Origin: an uncultured Alphaproteobacteria bacterium
GTDB taxonomy: Bacteria; Pseudomonadota; Alphaproteobacteria; Caulobacterales; Hyphomonadaceae
Reading direction: 5' to 3'
NCBI GenBank assembly: GCA_903842595.1
Contig: CAIMMO010000002.1
Coordinates: 18,952-82,951 of the forward strand
Length of the DNA: 64,000 nucleotides
Both the position numbers and the translations under genes were made by a program. Below, piece by piece: positions 44,484 to 52,988 of the stretch (positions are counted from its first letter, which is position 1; each line of letters opens with the position of its first letter). A model generated the notes under the pieces. The model did not search any database. It saw nothing but the letters and a program-made list of their open reading frames with translations, and was not told the DNA's origin.

Positions 44484-44763
44484 CCTTGGCCTCCGGGCCA
44501 AGCGGACGCGAAAGCGTCCGGTAACGAAAGAATTTCATCAATGCGATCGTCGTCACGAAGTTGATCAGCGCGTAGACGATGGCAATGTCTAGAAATGCAG
44601 GTCGCCCGGACAGATAGCCGATAACGGCGATCAGCAGCACGATCTTCGTGCCGAGCGAGTTGGCCGCCAGCATGCGATCATACTGTGATGGCCCGACGAT
44701 CGCGCGCCAGATCATCATTGTCATGGCGACAACCAGCCCTGCAACACCGGCGGCCAGCAGCAT
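44476..44763 (-). CDS. mrpF: Mrp antiporter subunit F
   Basis: A 95-residue three-helix protein of the MnhF family: IVGPSQYDRMLAANSLGTK is the diagnostic loop (GP...DR..A.N..GT), followed by LDIAIVYALINFVTTIALMKF. It starts four bases after mrpE and overlaps mrpG. Confidence 0.9.
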   Translation of the reverse strand: MLLAAGVAGLVVAMTMMIWRAIVGPSQYDRMLAANSLGTKIVLLIAVIGYLSGRPAFLDIAIVYALINFVTTIALMKFFRYRTLSRPLGPEAKDG

Positions 44764-44767
44764 GGGA

Positions 44768-45256
44768 TCAGCCCTTCCGCTTCGCGTCGTCCGCCGCCCG
44801 GGCGGCGCGGCGGTCCATCTGGTCGAAGCTTGCAGGCGTCGCGTTCTCGCGCACCAGGGCGTGCACCTTCAGCGCGTCGCCGTCGACGTCAACTGTGACG
44901 GTGCCTGGCGTCAGCGTGATCGAGTTGGCGAACAGCGCCTTGCCGAATTCGGTGCGCGCCTTTGTCTTGATCAACACCATCGCTGGGTCGATCGCAGAAC
45001 GCGGCCCCACCACCCGGGCAATCACGGCGATGTTAGATTTCACGATCTGGCCCAGCAGCCACGCCACATAGGGCAGGAGCAGCGGAAGGCGATGATAAGG
45101 CGATGCATCGCGACCAATGACGCCCAGCCGCGCCGACAGCCACAGCGCAAGCAGAACGGCAACCACAGCCAGCACCAGGAAGTAGGGCGAGGTCAGTCCC
45201 GAAAGGGAAAACCAGAACACGGTGAGGGCTACCAGCAATCCCGGGAGGTAGGTCAT
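44768..45256 (-). CDS. mrpE: Mrp antiporter subunit E
   Basis: A 162-residue protein of the MnhE family with two or three N-terminal helices and a cytoplasmic domain. LLLPYVAWLLGQIVKSNIAVIARV and LFANSITLTPGTVTVDVDGD are the family signatures. A strong AGAGGAGG ribosome site precedes the ATG, fitting the first gene of the Mrp operon. The promoter should lie in the 71 bases to the DUF2336 gene or further upstream. Confidence 0.9.
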   Translation of the reverse strand: MTYLPGLLVALTVFWFSLSGLTSPYFLVLAVVAVLLALWLSARLGVIGRDASPYHRLPLLLPYVAWLLGQIVKSNIAVIARVVGPRSAIDPAMVLIKTKARTEFGKALFANSITLTPGTVTVDVDGDALKVHALVRENATPASFDQMDRRAARAADDAKRKG

Positions 45257-45327
45257 CGATGCGGCCTCCTCTGCTGGGACGCAGGACCCGTTTGAACCAG
45301 TCCGAGAGGAAACTCCAGCAAAACCGG

Positions 45328-46539
45328 CTATCTGCCGAACACCGCGCGGGGAACCACGTCCTCAAGCCCAAGCTCGGCAAGATCCGCGTCGATATCGTCT
45401 CTACCCGCTGCCGCTTCCGGCGAGAACGCGGCGCTGAGCGACCAGTTCCAGTAGCGCAGTACGGTCTGCGCCTTGGCGACTGCAATGGTCTCGTAGGCCT
45501 GCGAGACGCGTGTGAAATCGGGACCGTCTTCAGGGCGACGCAGCGCCGTCCACAGGGCACGCAGATATTGACGCTTGAGGCCCGTCGCCTTGCACAGCAC
45601 GGCGAGGCCTTCGCCGCCTGGATCCTGACAGATGCGCTCGGCCGTCGATGCCTTGACGCCAGACAATGCCGCGATGTCCATCAGCGCTTCAGGCGTAATG
45701 CCGATTACCGCCGCAGCATCGATTGCCGCCTCAAGACTGTCATGTGGCGAGCGGTCGATCGCTGTCCGGTCGCGCTGGCGGCGCTCGATGACCTGCAGCA
45801 CCTTGCGCACGACGGGGTCAGGGTCGGTCGCAGAATAGCTAAAGATATCGCCGCACATGTCGATCAGCAGCGTGCGCTCCGCCGAGAAGCGCAGCAGGAT
45901 ATGCTGGCGCTCGAAAGGACCCGACCACCAGAACATTGCAAGCGCATGCGCCGGGCGCACCTCCTCACGCTGAATCAGCAGCGGCGGCAGCGCTGGCGCA
46001 TCGCGCGAGGCGGCCACCATCAGCTCCACAGAGCGGTCAGACAATCTCGACTGCGAATTCTCCAGAAGCGCCTTCATCGCAAGCGGATCGCCGCTCTCGG
46101 CGATTGCTGAGGCGACAGCCGGGCCGATCTCGCGCCGCTGCGCGACGTAAACGCGGTGAGCCGATTGCCCATGCTCGACAATGTGACAGAGGTCGGCGTC
46201 GTCGAACGCCTTGTTATCCGCCAGCAGCAGCTGCGCGACATGCGGGACATCGAGCGCCAGAAATCTCAGCAGCCGCTTGGGCGCCTGCGACATCTCCTGC
46301 AGCCGCCGCGCGCACAGCTCGCGCGCGGCCACATCTGACTCGACGAGGATTTCAAGCAGCAGGTCCCCGGCAATCGCGCGGTCCTGGATGTTGCCCCTTG
46401 ACGACGGGAGAGCCACCACATCCATCAGCCTGCGCAGCAGCGAGCGGCGGGCAAAACCGTCCGCCGCCGCGGGCGAAACGCCAGCTGACGCGCCGCCCTG
46501 CCTACCAGGCGACTCGGCGAGAGACGAACGATCGGACAT
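45328..46539 (-). CDS. DUF2336 domain-containing protein, second member
   Basis: A 403-residue helical cytoplasmic protein of the DUF2336 family, clearly diverged from the copy at 10496-11593. Recognisable parts are LLEILVESDVAARELCARRLQEM, the LADNKAFDDADLCHIVEHGQ region and a conserved C-terminal half ending with KAQTVLRYWNWSL, which parallels QRALRFWKVR in the other copy. Function unknown. It lies directly upstream of the Mrp operon on the same strand, so cotranscription is possible. Confidence 0.8.
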   Translation of the reverse strand: MSDRSSLAESPGRQGGASAGVSPAAADGFARRSLLRRLMDVVALPSSRGNIQDRAIAGDLLLEILVESDVAARELCARRLQEMSQAPKRLLRFLALDVPHVAQLLLADNKAFDDADLCHIVEHGQSAHRVYVAQRREIGPAVASAIAESGDPLAMKALLENSQSRLSDRSVELMVAASRDAPALPPLLIQREEVRPAHALAMFWWSGPFERQHILLRFSAERTLLIDMCGDIFSYSATDPDPVVRKVLQVIERRQRDRTAIDRSPHDSLEAAIDAAAVIGITPEALMDIAALSGVKASTAERICQDPGGEGLAVLCKATGLKRQYLRALWTALRRPEDGPDFTRVSQAYETIAVAKAQTVLRYWNWSLSAAFSPEAAAGRDDIDADLAELGLEDVVPRAVFGR

Positions 46540-46648
46540 GCGCCCCGCTTCCTCTAACGCTTAGCATGCGTCAGTCGCGGTTAACGGAGCGTCAATCCCA
46601 GCCAGCAGGACGGCGTCGCCAAGCCGGAGTTCGAGAAATCAGGCGGCC

Positions 46649-47113
46649 CTAGCCGGCCGCAGACTTCTCGCCTGCGGCGCCGGGATGGACGAAGACCAGC
46701 GCAAGCGACGCTGCGAGAAGCCCCGCAACCAGATAAAAGAGCGCTGACGCATCGGTCTCCACGGTCGTCACGGTCCCGCCCTCAGCAATCTGGTCCACCG
46801 GCAGGGGCACACCCAGCATCATGAGCTGACCGACCAGCGCGGCCAGCACGCCCAGTAGCAGCGTTGACAGGATAGCCCCCGCACGCCGCGTAACCGGCAC
46901 GAGGATCAAGAGGGCAGCCAACGCGCCCAGAACGCCGAACGCAAATCGCCCGCTGGGCTCGAAATAGGCGATATCGGATGTGTCACGAAACACCTCGAAC
47001 AGGTGGTTCCGAGCGGGCGGCTGCGGCGCCAGAAGCTCCGCCGCCATCCAGAACAGCATCACAACCAGAAAAAGGGCAATCACCCAGCTTCCGAGCGTCC
47101 GGGCTTCCCGCAT
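46649..47113 (-). CDS. Hypothetical membrane protein, 154 aa
   Basis: Unrecognised. Four membrane helices are evident: SWVIALFLVVMLFWMAAELL, FAFGVLGALAALLILVPV, a third in AILSTLLLGVLAALVGQLMM and SALFYLVAGLLAASLALVFV. Acidic loops lie between helices 1-2 and 3-4. No catalytic motif seen. It is on the same strand as, and 109 bases upstream of, the DUF2336 gene. Confidence 0.65.
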   Translation of the reverse strand: MREARTLGSWVIALFLVVMLFWMAAELLAPQPPARNHLFEVFRDTSDIAYFEPSGRFAFGVLGALAALLILVPVTRRAGAILSTLLLGVLAALVGQLMMLGVPLPVDQIAEGGTVTTVETDASALFYLVAGLLAASLALVFVHPGAAGEKSAAG

Positions 47114-47191
47114 GACCGCACTCCTTCACGCAACAACCGTGCTCAGAATGGCCCAGATTGGCGGGGATTCCAAATGCCGGCCGCGCTAGCG

Positions 47192-47223
47192 AAAAGGCGC
47201 CCCGGGCAACCTGCCGGAGCGCC
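47192..47223 (-). terminator. Rho-independent terminator after the EF-hand gene
   Basis: Read on the minus strand, GGCGCTCCGG pairs with CCGGGGCGCC with one mismatch around a loop of about eight bases and is followed by TTTTCG. It lies 24 bases after the EF-hand gene stop and should separate it from the downstream membrane-protein gene. Confidence 0.6.
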
Positions 47224-47246
47224 CTCGTCAGATATTCGAACCAGCA

Positions 47247-48263
47247 TCAGGCCTTCGGCAGGTATTCCTGCAGCGAAAGTTTGCCGTTCCTGTCAGTGTC
47301 GAGCCGCGTGAACGCTGCCTTGATCGCCTCGGGCGAGGCAGACTTCACGCCGGGAATCTCGATGCGGGGCAACTCGGGCAGATCAGACCCGTCCTGCGTG
47401 CTTATGCGTATGATCGGCGGCGCCACGATCTTAGCATACTCATCTTCGCTCAGCGACTTGTCGCTGTTGACGTCGAGGATTTCGAACCCGCGCGTGTACA
47501 GCGCAGTCTGGTTGGCGCGGTACTCGTCGAGACTGATCTTGCCGTCCTTGTCGAGGTCGATGACGGCAAACGCTTCCTTTCGGATGTCATCCACCGAGAT
47601 TGTGATCGCCGTGTCGATCGACACCCCGCGCCCGTCCGGATCCCCGGCCTTCTCCTTATTCATGTGACGGGTGATGAACTTGTATTCGTGCTTGTCGTCC
47701 GCAGCCTTCTCGCTGCCCCCGCTAAGTTCTTCGGGCAGGTAGAACGCAAACGCGTCCTTCTTCATCACGGCCGGTTCGATCTTGATGTCCGTAGGCGGCT
47801 TGTCGTCGGAGCGGGTAATTCTGCGCGTCTCGATCACGACATTGTCCTTGGCGCTGTCCGCTGGCTTTGGTCCTAGAAACTCCTCGACCGACAAGACGCC
47901 ATCACCATTGACGTCCAGGCGCGTGAACTGGGCCTTGAAGTCCGGCGCGGCGGCGCTTGGCAAAGCAGCGAGAGCAGTCAGGCCGATGGCAAGCACGCCG
48001 CCGGCGGCGACGCGGGGCGCATACCTGCGCACATTTGGGGGGAGTGTCATGACGAGGGTCCTTTTGTCTGCCTCTACGGGCGGCCGCTCACGCACGTCGA
48101 GATAGGTCTGCACCTGCGCGCGAACGACTTCGCTGGCGGTGGTGCCGTCCTCCCGGCAGGCGGTCAGGAATGCCTGCTTGGTCTCATGGGGGATCCGGAC
48201 CTCCAGGGTTTCGGACTTCTTGACCCGTTGGGTCTTCTGGTCAGGCTTCCCGTCTATGATCAT
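47247..48263 (-). CDS. RHH-domain / transmembrane / EF-hand fusion protein
   Basis: A 338-residue protein. Residues 16-58 look like a ribbon-helix-helix DNA-binding unit (KSETLEVRIPHETKQAFL, then TTASEVVRAQVQTYL). Residues 85-105 are one hydrophobic segment ending PSAAA. Four EF-hand loops follow: DVNGDGVLSVEE (117-128), DLDKDGKISLDE (236-247), DVNSDKSLSEDE (264-275) and DTDRNGKLSLQE (322-333), the third lacking a canonical ligand pattern. This layout would place a DNA-binding domain inside and calcium sites in the periplasm. ATG 48263 has GAGGG at nine bases; the ATG nine bases earlier overlaps that site. An internal ATG at 48050, with AAAAGGA eight bases upstream, would yield a secreted EF-hand protein alone. 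Confidence 0.75.
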   Translation of the reverse strand: MIIDGKPDQKTQRVKKSETLEVRIPHETKQAFLTACREDGTTASEVVRAQVQTYLDVRERPPVEADKRTLVMTLPPNVRRYAPRVAAGGVLAIGLTALAALPSAAAPDFKAQFTRLDVNGDGVLSVEEFLGPKPADSAKDNVVIETRRITRSDDKPPTDIKIEPAVMKKDAFAFYLPEELSGGSEKAADDKHEYKFITRHMNKEKAGDPDGRGVSIDTAITISVDDIRKEAFAVIDLDKDGKISLDEYRANQTALYTRGFEILDVNSDKSLSEDEYAKIVAPPIIRISTQDGSDLPELPRIEIPGVKSASPEAIKAAFTRLDTDRNGKLSLQEYLPKA

Positions 48264-48508
48264 GAATCTCATCCCTCAGCGCGTGGCGCCGTCCTTCACA
48301 TGAGGACTGTCCGCGTCTCCAGCCCAGCGAATTGCCGCATGGGCGCCAGACAGATCCCGTCCGGCCATGGCAGGATCATGGCGCTTCTCCCTCCACAGGC
48401 CTCTCAAATTCCTGTCCGGACGCCAGCAAATCCGTGTCCGGACATGGCTTGCGGCTGAGTTTTCAGCGAATACTGTCGCTCCCACCGGACCCAAGGAAGG
48501 CTTCCACC

Positions 48509-48958
48509 ATGCGCATGGTCAACTACGCCGATCTCGAATCCCTCGTCGGAACCGAGGTGGGGGTCTCGCCCTGGCACCAGATCACACAGAGCCAGATCAA
48601 CAAGTTTGCCGAGGCGACAGGCGATCACCAGTGGATCCATGTCGATGTCGAGCGCGCCACCCGGGAGATGGGCGCCCCCATCGCCCACGGCTATCTGACG
48701 CTCTCCCTGCTCCCCATGCTGGCCGCCCAGCTCATGCGGGTCGAGAACGTCACACGCGGCATCAATTTCGGCTGCAACAAGGTGCGCTTTACCAACATGG
48801 TGCCCGCAGGCTCCCGGGTCCGCCTGCGCCAGAAATGCCTGGCGGTCGAAAGCCGCGCTGGCGGCAAGCAGGTCGTGATGGAATCCACCATCGAGATCGA
48901 GGGCAAGGACCGCCCCGCCTGCGTCGCCGAGTCGATCGGCATCATCTACGGCGAATAG
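48509..48958 (+). CDS. MaoC family (R)-hydratase/dehydratase-like protein
   Basis: A 149-residue single hot-dog domain protein. The MaoC active-site motif is clear: FAEATGDHQWIHVDVERA with the catalytic Asp/His, followed by GAPIAHGYLTLSLLP. Members hydrate or dehydrate acyl-CoA thioesters; substrate is not known here. ATG 48509 follows AAGGAAGG; the in-frame extension to 48332 is unlikely to be coding. It is divergent from the EF-hand gene. Confidence 0.88.
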   Translation: MRMVNYADLESLVGTEVGVSPWHQITQSQINKFAEATGDHQWIHVDVERATREMGAPIAHGYLTLSLLPMLAAQLMRVENVTRGINFGCNKVRFTNMVPAGSRVRLRQKCLAVESRAGGKQVVMESTIEIEGKDRPACVAESIGIIYGE

Positions 48959-49119
48959 CCTTGCCGGCGCTGCGGCGCCCTTGACCGTCAAACTGACGCG
49001 CCATCAGCGAAAACCTGTGCACGGACCTGGCGTAAGGCCTTCCGCACACATGGTTTTCTGCGCGGCCGCTTGGGGCGAATCGCCGCTTCCCCCACAAAAG
49101 CGCACCTCAGACGGATTAT

Positions 49120-51351
49120 ATGTCGACGATGGCGCGCAAGACTTCCCCAAAGACTTCCCAGAGCACTGGCAGCAGAATCGGACGAACGGCGGAGGGATCG
49201 GGCGCTACTTCCGGCTCCAGACCGATCTCGCATAAACCGCCCCGCGCCCGCCGGGACACGCAGGCCGTCATCGAGCAGCTCGGCCGCGCCCGCATCGATC
49301 CCTACGCCTGGCTCAAGGACGACAATTGGCGGGAAGTCATGCGCGACACGTCCCGCCTGCGCGCCGACATCCGCACACACCTCGAAGCAGAGAATGCCTA
49401 CACGAACACCGCTCTGGAAGCACCGACGACGGCACTGCAGGACGAACTGTTCGAAGAGATGCGCGCCCGCATCAAGGAGAATGACAGCTCAGTCCCCGCC
49501 GTCGACGGCGCCTGGGCGTACTATCGGCGCTTCCGCGAAGGCGGGGAGTACCCGGTCTTCGCACGCCGCCCCACCGATCTTGCCTTCGCCGGCAATACGG
49601 ACGCCGAACAACTGCTGATCGACGGCGACGCCCTCGCCAAAGGCTGCGACTATTTCGATATCCGCAAAGTCTCGCACTCGCCTGATCACCGCCTGATCGC
49701 CTTCGCCGTCGACGACAAGGGCTCGGAGTTCTACACGCTCCACATCCGCGACTGCCTCACCGGCGCCGAGGTCGACACGATCCGCGACACCTATGGTGAC
49801 TTCGTCTGGGGCGAGGATTCGAAATCGGTCTTCTGGGTCGCGCGCGACGAGAATGTCCGCCCCGTCGCCGTCTTCTGCCGCCGCATCGAGAGTAGCGCCG
49901 ACGAACTCGTCTACCGCGAGCAGGACCCCGGCTTCTTCGTCGGCGTGCAGAAGAGCGAGTCCCGCCGCTTCATCTTCGTCGTCGCGAACGACCACACGAC
50001 GACCGAGTGGCGATATATGCGTACCGGCAGCGACAGCCACGCACTGACACTGATCGCCGAACGCGAACCCGGCGTCGACTACTCCGTCGTCGACTTCGAC
50101 AACCGCTTCTGGATCCGGACCAACCGCAACGGCGCCGTCGATTTCGCGCTGGTGTCTGCACCGCACGAGCAGCCCGAGGAAGAGAACTGGCGCATAGAGA
50201 TTCCGCACCGCCCTGGCATCCTGCTGCTCGACCTTGAGCCCTTCGCCGATTTCATCGCGCGAATGGAGCGCGAGAACGGCCTGCCGCGTATCATCGTACG
50301 CGAGCGCGCCACCGGCGCCGAACACGCGATCGACTTCGCCGAGGCGGCCTATTCCCTGGGCATGTCCAGCGGCTATCAGTGGGACTCGCCCTGGCTGCGC
50401 TTCGAATACTCCTCGCCCAGCACCCCGGCGCAGGTCTTCGACTACGACATGCGCTCGCGCCAGCGCATCCTCCGCAAGGCGCAGGTCGTGCCCTCAGGCC
50501 ACAATCCCGACGACTATATCGTCGACCGCATCGACGCGCCCGCATACGACGGCGCGCTTGTGCCCGTTACGCTGCTTCGCCACCGCACGACGCCGCTTGA
50601 TGGTACGGCCCCCGTGCTGCTCTACGGCTACGGCTCCTACGGCATCACCCTGCCCGCCGACTTCCGCACCGGGCGCCTGAGCCTTGTCGATCGTGGCTTC
50701 ATCTACGCCACCGCCGACGTGCGCGGTTCGATGGCGAAGGGCTACCAGTGGTATCTCGATGGTAAGCTGGAGAAGAAGGCCAACACCTTCACCGACTTCG
50801 TCGCCGCCGGACGCCACCTCGTCAGCCTCGGCTACACCTCGCGCGGCCGCATCGTCGCGATGGGCGGCTCGGCGGGCGGCCTGCTCATGGGCGTCGCCGT
50901 CAATCTCGACCCGACCCTGTTCGGCGGCATCATCGCCGCCGTGCCCTTCGTCGATGTGCTCAACACCATGTCGGACGAGACCCTGCCGCTCACCCCGCCC
51001 GAATGGCCCGAATGGGGCAACCCCCTGATCGACGCCGACGCCTACGACCGGATCGAAGCCTACTCGCCCTACGATCAGGTCTCCGCGCGGGCTTACCCGC
51101 CCATGCTGATAACCGGCGGGCTGACTGACCCGCGCGTGACGTATTGGGAACCCGCCAAATGGGCCGCCGCCCTGCGCCACGAAGCGCCAGATGGCGGCCC
51201 ATACTTCCTCAAGATCAACATGGACGCTGGCCATGGTGGGGTGTCGGGCCGCTTCGCCAGCCTCAAGGAAACTGCGCTGGAATTCGCGTTCGCCCTCGCC
51301 TGCGTCGGTCGCGCGACCTTGCCGGGCTGGCGAGGCGGCACGGTCGCCTGA
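49120..51351 (+). CDS. ptrB: Oligopeptidase B (S9A prolyl oligopeptidase family)
   Basis: A 743-residue serine peptidase with the S9A layout: an N-terminal beta-propeller (residues about 100-470) and an alpha/beta hydrolase domain. The catalytic triad is Ser584 in GGSAGGLLMG, Asp670 in GLTDPRV and His705 in AGHGGVSGR. The ENAYTNTALEAP start and REGGEYPVFARR are typical of oligopeptidase B, which cuts short peptides after basic residues. Without a signal peptide it is cytoplasmic. The basic first 45 residues are poorly conserved and a later start is possible. Confidence 0.9.
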   Translation: MSTMARKTSPKTSQSTGSRIGRTAEGSGATSGSRPISHKPPRARRDTQAVIEQLGRARIDPYAWLKDDNWREVMRDTSRLRADIRTHLEAENAYTNTALEAPTTALQDELFEEMRARIKENDSSVPAVDGAWAYYRRFREGGEYPVFARRPTDLAFAGNTDAEQLLIDGDALAKGCDYFDIRKVSHSPDHRLIAFAVDDKGSEFYTLHIRDCLTGAEVDTIRDTYGDFVWGEDSKSVFWVARDENVRPVAVFCRRIESSADELVYREQDPGFFVGVQKSESRRFIFVVANDHTTTEWRYMRTGSDSHALTLIAEREPGVDYSVVDFDNRFWIRTNRNGAVDFALVSAPHEQPEEENWRIEIPHRPGILLLDLEPFADFIARMERENGLPRIIVRERATGAEHAIDFAEAAYSLGMSSGYQWDSPWLRFEYSSPSTPAQVFDYDMRSRQRILRKAQVVPSGHNPDDYIVDRIDAPAYDGALVPVTLLRHRTTPLDGTAPVLLYGYGSYGITLPADFRTGRLSLVDRGFIYATADVRGSMAKGYQWYLDGKLEKKANTFTDFVAAGRHLVSLGYTSRGRIVAMGGSAGGLLMGVAVNLDPTLFGGIIAAVPFVDVLNTMSDETLPLTPPEWPEWGNPLIDADAYDRIEAYSPYDQVSARAYPPMLITGGLTDPRVTYWEPAKWAAALRHEAPDGGPYFLKINMDAGHGGVSGRFASLKETALEFAFALACVGRATLPGWRGGTVA

Positions 51352-51426
51352 CGCTCCGGGACTTCCCGCACTTGCCCTGCCGCCCCACTCTGGGTAGGTC
51401 AGGTCGAGTTGGGGATGTAACACGTC

Positions 51427-52086
51427 ATGGATCTACCGAACGAGCCGACTGCGACCGTGAGCGCAAAACCCGCATCGCGCGCCAAGCCACGCGTCGACAA
51501 GGAAGCGCGAAGGGCGGAATACCTACGCGCCGCCGCGCACGCCTTCCTCACTCGCGGCGCATCCGCTTCGATGCAGGACGTCGCTGACGCGGCTGGCGCT
51601 CCAAAGCCCGTCTTCTATCGCATCTTCCCCTCGCGCGCCGAGCTGATCGAAACCCTTTTTGCACACGTCCACAGCACTGTCGTGAAGACACAACAGGGAA
51701 AGTGGGACGGCTATGGCTGGGCCCTGCGTGTCGTTTATCTCGAAGCGAAGAAGGACCGGGAAATCTTCCTCGTCGTGCTGAAGACATTCGGCGGCGATCC
51801 GGCGCTCGCGCACTTGCGCGAAAAGCTGCTCGACCTCGTCTACAGACAAGCCGCCAAATTCTTCGCACCCGCCGATGGCGCGCCGCCCGGCCAGCCCGAC
51901 CGCACGGCCCGTGCGTCCCGCACCATGACCGGCCTGATGTTCGATACGCTGGTCGCGTGGCTCGAAGACAATGACGGACTGACCGACGAGAAGCGTTTCG
52001 TCTGGTGGGGCCGCATCGTACGCGAATGGCGCCTCGCCACGCGCGAAGCTTACGACCTCGACGCTCCCGAACGACGCGCGGACTGA
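51427..52086 (+). CDS. TetR/AcrR family transcriptional regulator
   Basis: A 219-residue repressor-type regulator. The N-terminal helix-turn-helix is AAHAFLTRGASASMQDVADAAGAPKPVFYRIFPSRAELIETLF (read in two parts around residues 37-80), typical of TetR. The ligand domain is unrecognised, so the effector is unknown. About 25 basic residues precede the HTH. It follows the peptidase gene by 75 bases and converges on the FGE gene with five bases between stops. Confidence 0.88.
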   Translation: MDLPNEPTATVSAKPASRAKPRVDKEARRAEYLRAAAHAFLTRGASASMQDVADAAGAPKPVFYRIFPSRAELIETLFAHVHSTVVKTQQGKWDGYGWALRVVYLEAKKDREIFLVVLKTFGGDPALAHLREKLLDLVYRQAAKFFAPADGAPPGQPDRTARASRTMTGLMFDTLVAWLEDNDGLTDEKRFVWWGRIVREWRLATREAYDLDAPERRAD

Positions 52087-52091
52087 TCTGT

Positions 52092-52988
52092 CTAGCGCGC
52101 GTCCCCAGCGCATCTGAACCCGACATGCATGAGTGACGTGTCGGGCGTCGAGTGCGAACGCGCCGTCGCCCGAAAGCCCTCGCACACGCCATCGCTGCAC
52201 AGGAACGATCCACCGCGCTGGACACGCTCGTTCACCGTGCGCGTGACCCCGGGTGCGACCGGATACGTAAGATAAGCCGATGAGGTCCATTCCCAGACAT
52301 TGCCCGCCATGTCGGTGAGGCCCGACGGCGCTTCGCCGAACGCGCCAACAGGCGAGGTTCCAAGATACCCGTCATCGCCCGTGTCCATGATCGGAAAGAC
52401 GCCCTGCCATGCATTCAGCCTGAATTTCGCGTCGAACGAGGCAGGGGTCCCGGATCTGAAAACCGTCCCATCCGGCGTTTGGCCCAACTGGGCCGCGCGC
52501 TCCCACTCGAACTCGGTCGGCAGCCGCGCTCCATGCACTGCGCAATAGGCGGTCGCATCGTTCCACGACACTTGGGTCACCGGATGATCCGCCTCTGCAG
52601 CATCCTTGTGGGGCCCACGCGGATGTTTCCACATGGCGCCTTCCACCATGAGCCAGGCGCCATCGCCCTTGCTGAGCACGCCGGCGCCGCCGAACCTTTC
52701 GGCCTCGGTCACATGGCCTGTCTTTTCGACGAATGCCGCGAACTGGGCCACCGTCACGGGCGAGCGGTCCATCCGGAAAGTGGCGATGTCTAGCGTGAAT
52801 GCAGGCCGCTCATCGCGCGGGGCGCTATCATCGCCGATCTGCACCCGTGCACCGGGTATCTCCACCATCAACGCATCGCGCGTCAGGGGCGGCGGCGAAC
52901 AGGCGGCGAGCAAAGATGCGACCAGCAGGACCGATCCCGTCCAGCTACCTGAAGCCAGGGAGGACGAAGGCGCCCGCCAGCCTGTCAT
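52092..52988 (-). CDS. Formylglycine-generating enzyme (SUMF1/FGE) family lipoprotein
   Basis: A 298-residue FGE-fold protein. The C-terminal active site is RGGSFLCSDGVCEGFRATAR, with Cys264 and Cys269 spaced as in authentic formylglycine-generating enzymes, so it is likely catalytic and not one of the many FGE-fold proteins lacking these residues. It converts a sulfatase Cys to formylglycine. The N-terminus carries a lipoprotein signal ending LLAAC, pointing to periplasmic action. Its ATG overlaps the stop of the upstream sulfatase gene (52985-52988), giving coupled translation. An in-frame extension to 53198 is a shadow of that gene. Confidence 0.88.
   Translation of the reverse strand: MTGWRAPSSSLASGSWTGSVLLVASLLAACSPPPLTRDALMVEIPGARVQIGDDSAPRDERPAFTLDIATFRMDRSPVTVAQFAAFVEKTGHVTEAERFGGAGVLSKGDGAWLMVEGAMWKHPRGPHKDAAEADHPVTQVSWNDATAYCAVHGARLPTEFEWERAAQLGQTPDGTVFRSGTPASFDAKFRLNAWQGVFPIMDTGDDGYLGTSPVGAFGEAPSGLTDMAGNVWEWTSSAYLTYPVAPGVTRTVNERVQRGGSFLCSDGVCEGFRATARSHSTPDTSLMHVGFRCAGDAR

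Noticed and set aside
48332..48508. 59-codon N-terminal extension of the MaoC protein
   Set aside because: The conserved fold starts after the ATG at 48509, which has an AAGGAAGG ribosome site; the extension is low in coding character.
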